Source of the DNA: DYJK01 sp040755055
Lineage (GTDB): Bacteria > Bacteroidota > Ignavibacteria > Ignavibacteriales > Melioribacteraceae
Reading direction: 5' to 3'
Assembly (NCBI GenBank): GCA_040755055.1
Contig: JBFMBS010000008.1
Span: 96,975 to 160,974 of the forward strand
Length of the DNA stretch: 64,000 nucleotides
Shown one piece after another: positions 60,379 through 64,000 of the stretch. Within the stretch, counting starts at the first letter, position 1. Each line of letters starts with the position of its first letter. The position numbers and the translations under genes are program-made. The notes beneath the pieces were generated by a model. That model saw only the letters and a list, made by a program, of their open reading frames with translations, made no database searches and was not told where the DNA came from.

Positions 60379-62172
60379 TTAGTCTTCAATTTGCAGTACT
60401 GCCAAAAACGCTTCTTGCGGTATCTCAACGTTGCCGACTTGCTTCATCCGTTTCTTACCCTCTTTCTGTTTTTCCAGCAACTTTCTTTTACGTGTAATAT
60501 CTCCGCCGTAACATTTTGCCAGCACGTTCTTACGCAATGCTTTTATGTTTGTCCGCGAAATAACTTTTGTACCAATCGCAGCTTGCACGGCAATCTCGAA
60601 CATTTGGCGCGGTATCAAATCTTTCAGCTTCGTACAGACCTTCTGTCCCCAAGTGTAAGCTTTCTTCTCGTGAACAATGATAGAAAGCGCATCAACCTTT
60701 TCGCCGTTCAGCATAATATCAAGTTTAACAAGATCGGATTCGCGGTAACCGATATACTCGTAATCGAACGAAGCATATCCGCGCGAGATCGATTTCAGCT
60801 TATCGTAGAAATCAAAAATAATTTCCGAAAGCGGAAACTCAAATTGTATATCTGCACGCGTCGGATCGATATATGTTGTGTTCTTGTAAACACCCCTTTT
60901 TTCAATTGCAAGCTGCATTAAGTTCCCAACATACTCGCTCGGTGTAACAATCTGCGCTTTAACATACGGCTCTTCTACCCTTTCGATATCACCTTGTACC
61001 GGCATCTCAGCCGGGTTATCGACAATTACTTTTTCTCCATCCTTTTTATAAACCCAATACTCAACGTTCGGCAAAGTTGTAACAATCGATTGATCGAATT
61101 CGCGTTCCAATCTCTCTTGTACAATTTCCATGTGAAGCATACCGAGAAATCCGCACCGGAAACCGAAACCGAGCGCAGCGGAAGTTTCCGGTACAAAACT
61201 GAGTGCCGAATCATTCAACTGGTACTTTTCGAGTGCATCGCGCAAGTTCTCGTAATCATCGGAGTTGGTTGGATACAATCCGCTAAACACCATCGGTTTG
61301 ATATCTTTGTAGCCGGGTAGTGGAGTAGCGGATCCGTTGCGTGTATGCGTTACAGTATCACCGACTTTTGTATCATGCAGCTCTTTGATACCGGCGATTA
61401 AATAACCGACATTGCCGGCTTGAAGTTCGCCGGTTTTAATTCTTGCCAATCTTAAAATTCCAATCTCTTCGGCAAGATATTTTTTACCGTGCGCAAAAAA
61501 TGTGATCTCGTCTTTATCTTTTATCGTTCCATTCTTCACACGGATATATGCAACCGCACCGCGGTACGAATCAAAAACCGAATCGAAAATTAGTGCTTGT
61601 AACGGAGCGTTCTCATCTCCTACCGGCGGCGGAATTCTATTTACTACTGCTTCAAGTATCTGGTCAATCCCAACTCTCGTTTTGGCGCTCGCTAAAATTA
61701 TATCTTCATCTTTGCAGCCGATAAGATCAATTATCTGGTGCTTAACAACATCTACCATCGCACTCGGCAGATCAATCTTGTTTATCACCGGAACAATTTC
61801 CAACCCGGCGTCTATAGCCATGTAAAGATTTGAAATTGTCTGCGCTTCAACGCCTTGTGCAGCATCCACGACGAGTATTGCGCCCTCGCATGCGGCAAGC
61901 GAACGTGATACTTCGTATGAAAAATCAACGTGTCCCGGTGTGTCTATCAAGTTGAGTATATATTCTTTCTTGTCGCCGGCAATATACTTCATCTGTATCG
62001 CGTGGGATTTGATAGTGATGCCGCGCTCACGTTCAAGGTCGAGGCTATCGAGCAATTGTTCTTTCGCTTCACGCTGCGAGATCGTGTGGGTGTATTCAAG
62101 CAGTCCATCTGCAATTGTGGATTTACCGTGATCTATATGTGCTACTATGCAGAAATTACGAATATTTTGCAT
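60379..62172 (-). CDS. lepA: Elongation factor 4 (LepA)
   Basis: Ribosome-associated GTPase that affects back-translocation and 30S assembly. 597 residues. Seen: G1 IVAHIDHGKSTIADGLLEYT, G2 region ERGITIKSHAI, G3 LIDTPGHVDF, G4 NKIDLP, G5 ASAKTRVGID, then EF-G-like domains and the LepA-specific C-terminus (LSIIVHEKKAYTWGQKVC, RNVLAKCYGGDITRKRKLLE with KQKEGKKRMKQVG). Complete. Upstream is the accessory boundary with the integrase. Confidence 0.97.
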   Translation of the reverse strand: MQNIRNFCIVAHIDHGKSTIADGLLEYTHTISQREAKEQLLDSLDLERERGITIKSHAIQMKYIAGDKKEYILNLIDTPGHVDFSYEVSRSLAACEGAILVVDAAQGVEAQTISNLYMAIDAGLEIVPVINKIDLPSAMVDVVKHQIIDLIGCKDEDIILASAKTRVGIDQILEAVVNRIPPPVGDENAPLQALIFDSVFDSYRGAVAYIRVKNGTIKDKDEITFFAHGKKYLAEEIGILRLARIKTGELQAGNVGYLIAGIKELHDTKVGDTVTHTRNGSATPLPGYKDIKPMVFSGLYPTNSDDYENLRDALEKYQLNDSALSFVPETSAALGFGFRCGFLGMLHMEIVQERLEREFDQSIVTTLPNVEYWVYKKDGEKVIVDNPAEMPVQGDIERVEEPYVKAQIVTPSEYVGNLMQLAIEKRGVYKNTTYIDPTRADIQFEFPLSEIIFDFYDKLKSISRGYASFDYEYIGYRESDLVKLDIMLNGEKVDALSIIVHEKKAYTWGQKVCTKLKDLIPRQMFEIAVQAAIGTKVISRTNIKALRKNVLAKCYGGDITRKRKLLEKQKEGKKRMKQVGNVEIPQEAFLAVLQIED

Positions 62173-62712
62173 TTTTTCTTTCTTTTAACACTCTTCAATT
62201 CTATTGTTTTCTCAACTTGCCTTACTCAGGCACTCAGGCACTTAGAAACCCAGTCACTTTAAAAATTGCGGCGAAATATAATTATAATGTGAAGGTTTTA
62301 CAATGTAGGCAATTTATAATGTAAGATGTATGATTCAACAATTTTAAGCTCAAAACTCCTAACTCAAAATTCATAACTTCATTTATCATTTAGCATCCAT
62401 CATTGCTTTTCTCTCCAGATAACCAATAACTATAATCCTGAGCAAATCCTGAGTTTATCGAGAGATGCGAAGTCTCGCATCTTTCTTCTCACGTCTAGCA
62501 TCTTGCATTTCACGTCTCACCATAAATTTCTGTTGACAAAAAATTTCCTAAAGTTTAATTTCTACTCAGCTTTTTTACGAGTACAGATGATGTTAATACT
62601 ACTGAAGCTTCCGCCCTACCTACATACTCCTTCTCAAGATCCCGGGGCAATAATTGTATGTTATTTATTGAGTTGAGTACTTAACAAATAATTTATAGAT
62701 ACATTAAATGTG
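62173..62712. other. Intergenic stretch between lepA and intI, decayed repeats
   Basis: 540 bases, no gene. It contains short direct repeats (CAGGCACTCAGGCACT near 62228), a fragment with CCTGAGCAAATCCTGAG near 62437, a hairpin AGATGCGA-AGTC-TCGCATCT (62463-62482) of the same general kind as the GTAGAGA palindromes, and the intI promoter at 62533. No GTTRRRY-type core site with flanking partners was recognised here. Confidence 0.6.
62533..62561 (+). promoter_or_regulatory. Sigma-70-type promoter of intI
   Basis: TTGACA (62533-62538), 17 bases, TAATTT (62556-62561), the same pair as in the Rrf2 promoter. It gives a leader of about 145 bases before ATG 62713. No LexA-type box was recognised. 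Confidence 0.55.
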
Positions 62713-63687
62713 ATGATATTAACCAGGGAAAACCATCCGCCAAAATTATTAGACCAGGTTCGAATTGAGTTGAGAACTAAACATTACAGCCGGAAAACAG
62801 AAGAGAGTTACATAAGTTGGATAAAAAGGTATATCCTTTACAATAAAAGAGTGCATCCTGAAAAGCTTGGGAGTGATGCAATAAAAAATTTTTTGAATTA
62901 CCTTGCAATAATAAGACATGTATCGGCATCAACTCAGAATCAAGCATTAGCTGCAATTTTATTTCTATACCAGAGAGTATTAAAAAAAGAAGTTGATTGG
63001 CTTCAAGATGTGATACGAGCACATAAAAGTAAAAGGTTGCCGATAGTTTTCACAAAAAGCGAAATAAGAGACATTTTTAATAATCTGAAAGGTGTGCCAA
63101 AATTAATATGTTCGTTGTTATATGGTTCAGGCCTTCGTTTAGGCGAAGCATTACAGCTGAGAATAAAGGATATAAATTTTGAATACCGTCAAATAATTGT
63201 GAGGGAATCAAAGGGAGGAAAAGATAGAATTACGACATTGCCGGAATCAATAATTCCAGAACTAAAAAGTCATTTGAATAAAGTATATCTATTACATAAA
63301 AGTGATTTAAAAAAAGGCAAAGGAAAAACAAAACTTCCATATGCATTAGCAAAAAAGTATCCGAATGCCGACACAGATTTTTATTGGCAGTTCGTGTTTC
63401 CAGCAGATAAATTTATTAAAGATACCGATACCGGATCGATTTACAGATATCATATCCATGAGAGTACCATACAAAAGACAATAAAGGAAGCAGTTAAAAA
63501 AGCTGAAATATTAAAACCAGGGACATCACATACGTTCAGACATTCCTTTGCGACTCATTTGCTGGAGAATGGATATGATATTCGAACCATACAAGAGTTA
63601 TTAGGTCATAATAGTGTTAAGACAACGATGATCTATACGCATGTAGCAAATTTAGGCGCTGGGGTTAGAAGTCCATTAGATGGATAG
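62713..63687 (+). CDS. intI: Integron integrase (tyrosine recombinase IntI)
   Basis: Site-specific recombinase that inserts and excises gene cassettes at attI and attC. 324 residues. Core-binding N domain (LRTKHYSRKTEESYISWIKR, about 20-39), catalytic Arg in LLYGSGLRLGEALQLRIKDI, beta-strand Lys in VRESKGGKDRITTLPES, and the IntI-specific extra domain between patches (LPYALAKKYPNADTDFYWQF, YRYHIHESTIQKTIKEAVKK). Then come HTFRHSFATHLLENGYDIRT (His-x-x-Arg), LLGH, the Tyr nucleophile in MIYTH, and the tail GVRSPLD. All catalytic residues are present. I used ATG 62713; a GTG lies directly before it. Confidence 0.93.
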   Translation: MILTRENHPPKLLDQVRIELRTKHYSRKTEESYISWIKRYILYNKRVHPEKLGSDAIKNFLNYLAIIRHVSASTQNQALAAILFLYQRVLKKEVDWLQDVIRAHKSKRLPIVFTKSEIRDIFNNLKGVPKLICSLLYGSGLRLGEALQLRIKDINFEYRQIIVRESKGGKDRITTLPESIIPELKSHLNKVYLLHKSDLKKGKGKTKLPYALAKKYPNADTDFYWQFVFPADKFIKDTDTGSIYRYHIHESTIQKTIKEAVKKAEILKPGTSHTFRHSFATHLLENGYDIRTIQELLGHNSVKTTMIYTHVANLGAGVRSPLDG

Positions 63688-63803
63688 AAATAATTTATCA
63701 AATCAAGAAATAAATCTCCGGCTAAGAACCGGAAAAGAATAGCGTAGAATTAATTAATATATTATTAATAAATAATTTATGGCGATTAAACAAAAATGCG
63801 ATG

Positions 63804-63839
63804 GCATGTTAGACAGAATTGCAATTCCGTCTAACATGC
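63804..63839. repeat. 36-bp palindrome with GTTAGAC/GTCTAAC heptamers after intI
   Basis: GCATGTTAGAC (63804-63814) and GTCTAACATGC (63829-63839) form an 11-bp perfect arm; inside, after one A/C mismatch, GAATTGCAATTC continues the dyad. GTTAGAC fits GTTRRRY and GTCTAAC fits RYYYAAC, the integron core-site patterns. It might be part of attI/attC or the intI terminator. Confidence 0.6.
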
Positions 63840-63881
63840 AAATTATACTTTGTCCAAATCGGCTCAAATAATAGTTAGGGC
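63829..63881 (+). other. Candidate attC- or attI-like site
   Basis: GTCTAAC (63829) is followed 38 bases later by GTTAGGGC (63874), just before the ATG at 63891. The spacing and order (RYYYAAC then GTTRRR-) resemble a short attC or the attI boundary in front of a first cassette. The second heptamer deviates at its last base (G instead of Y) and the internal arms pair poorly, so this is tentative. Confidence 0.4.
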
Positions 63882-63890
63882 GCATACAAA

Positions 63891-64000
63891 ATGAATATGA
63901 CAAAATACAAGAGAATTATTGCAAGAGAGTGGTTGATATTTTTAATCGCAATCATTGTTGGGGTTATTTTCTCAGTTATTGTATACTTCAAAGACTCATC
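63891..64000 (+). CDS. Partial ORF, membrane-protein N-terminus, candidate first integron cassette
   Basis: Open from ATG 63891 to the window edge (36 codons). A basic start (MNMTKYKRIIAREW) is followed by a clear membrane segment (LIFLIAIIVGVIFSVIVYF). It begins ten bases after the GTTAGGGC core-like sequence, the usual position of a cassette gene. No function can be given. Confidence 0.55.
   Translation, partial: MNMTKYKRIIAREWLIFLIAIIVGVIFSVIVYFKDS

Noticed and set aside
62173..62712. attI on the 5' side of intI (classical layout)
   Set aside because: No convincing GTTRRRY site in that stretch, and the next gene there is lepA, a core gene, not a cassette array.

Overview
The window looks like a contiguous chromosomal segment from an Ignavibacteria-type bacterium (Ignavibacteriota, formerly grouped with Chlorobi, within the Bacteroidota/FCB branch). 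This placement is inferred from several signs. Base composition is AT-rich. Secreted proteins carry Por-system (T9SS) C-terminal sorting domains with the YPNPFNP-type motif. There are two PorV/PorQ-family barrels and a DUF2851 protein. Shine-Dalgarno sites are weak and TTG starts are frequent. No taxon was confirmed by a search.

Layout. 1-4.9 kb: cut-off pepD, ychF and clpS on the minus strand, then etfB-etfA-bifunctional nuclease on the plus strand. 4.9-23.7 kb: an almost unbroken minus-strand block. In transcription order it holds hpnC-hpnD-hpnE (squalene synthesis, just behind a tRNA-Leu), citrate synthase with a strong terminator, a lytic transglycosylase, pyrG, a TPR protein, purN, purH, the shape and elongasome set mreB-mreC-mreD-mrdA-rodA, pyrF and DUF2851. 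23.7-28.5 kb: a class A penicillin-binding protein, lpxH and an M1 aminopeptidase. 28.6-31.9 kb: glgC and uvrC on the plus strand, separated by a short inverted-repeat element.

31.9-34.6 kb is the accessory pocket. It holds a frameshifted REP-associated tyrosine transposase (RAYT, HUH/Y1 family), six GTAG-headed palindromes of REP type (four of them in two inverted pairs, one inside the transposase gene), the SRP RNA gene and two small unknown proteins. 34.6-45.4 kb: a surface and envelope block with three glycosyltransferases, a FemAB/GNAT-like protein, a four-gene lipoprotein/T9SS-cargo/PorV-family operon, a membrane metalloprotease and a DUF1207-like protein. 45.5-57.2 kb is housekeeping: rsmA-mgtE-PAP2, ubiE, rdgB-amidohydrolase-AhpD-like-uvrA, a YigZ protein, an Rrf2 regulator with a readable promoter, and an O-methyltransferase. 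57.2-62.2 kb: a subtilisin-type T9SS cargo protease, lepB and lepA.

The right edge (62.7-64 kb) carries an integron integrase (IntI, recognised by its extra domain between the two catalytic patches). It is followed in the same direction by a large palindrome built on integron core-site heptamers, a GTTAGGG core-like sequence and the start of a small membrane-protein ORF. This resembles the attI/first-cassette end of a chromosomal integron whose integrase points the same way as its cassettes; the array would continue beyond the window.

The most unusual points are: (a) the putative same-direction integron; (b) the RAYT with its GTAG-headed palindromes; (c) two related palindromes, plus a third unrelated one, sitting in frame inside the sorting domain of the secreted protease, where they appear to have become extra loop residues.
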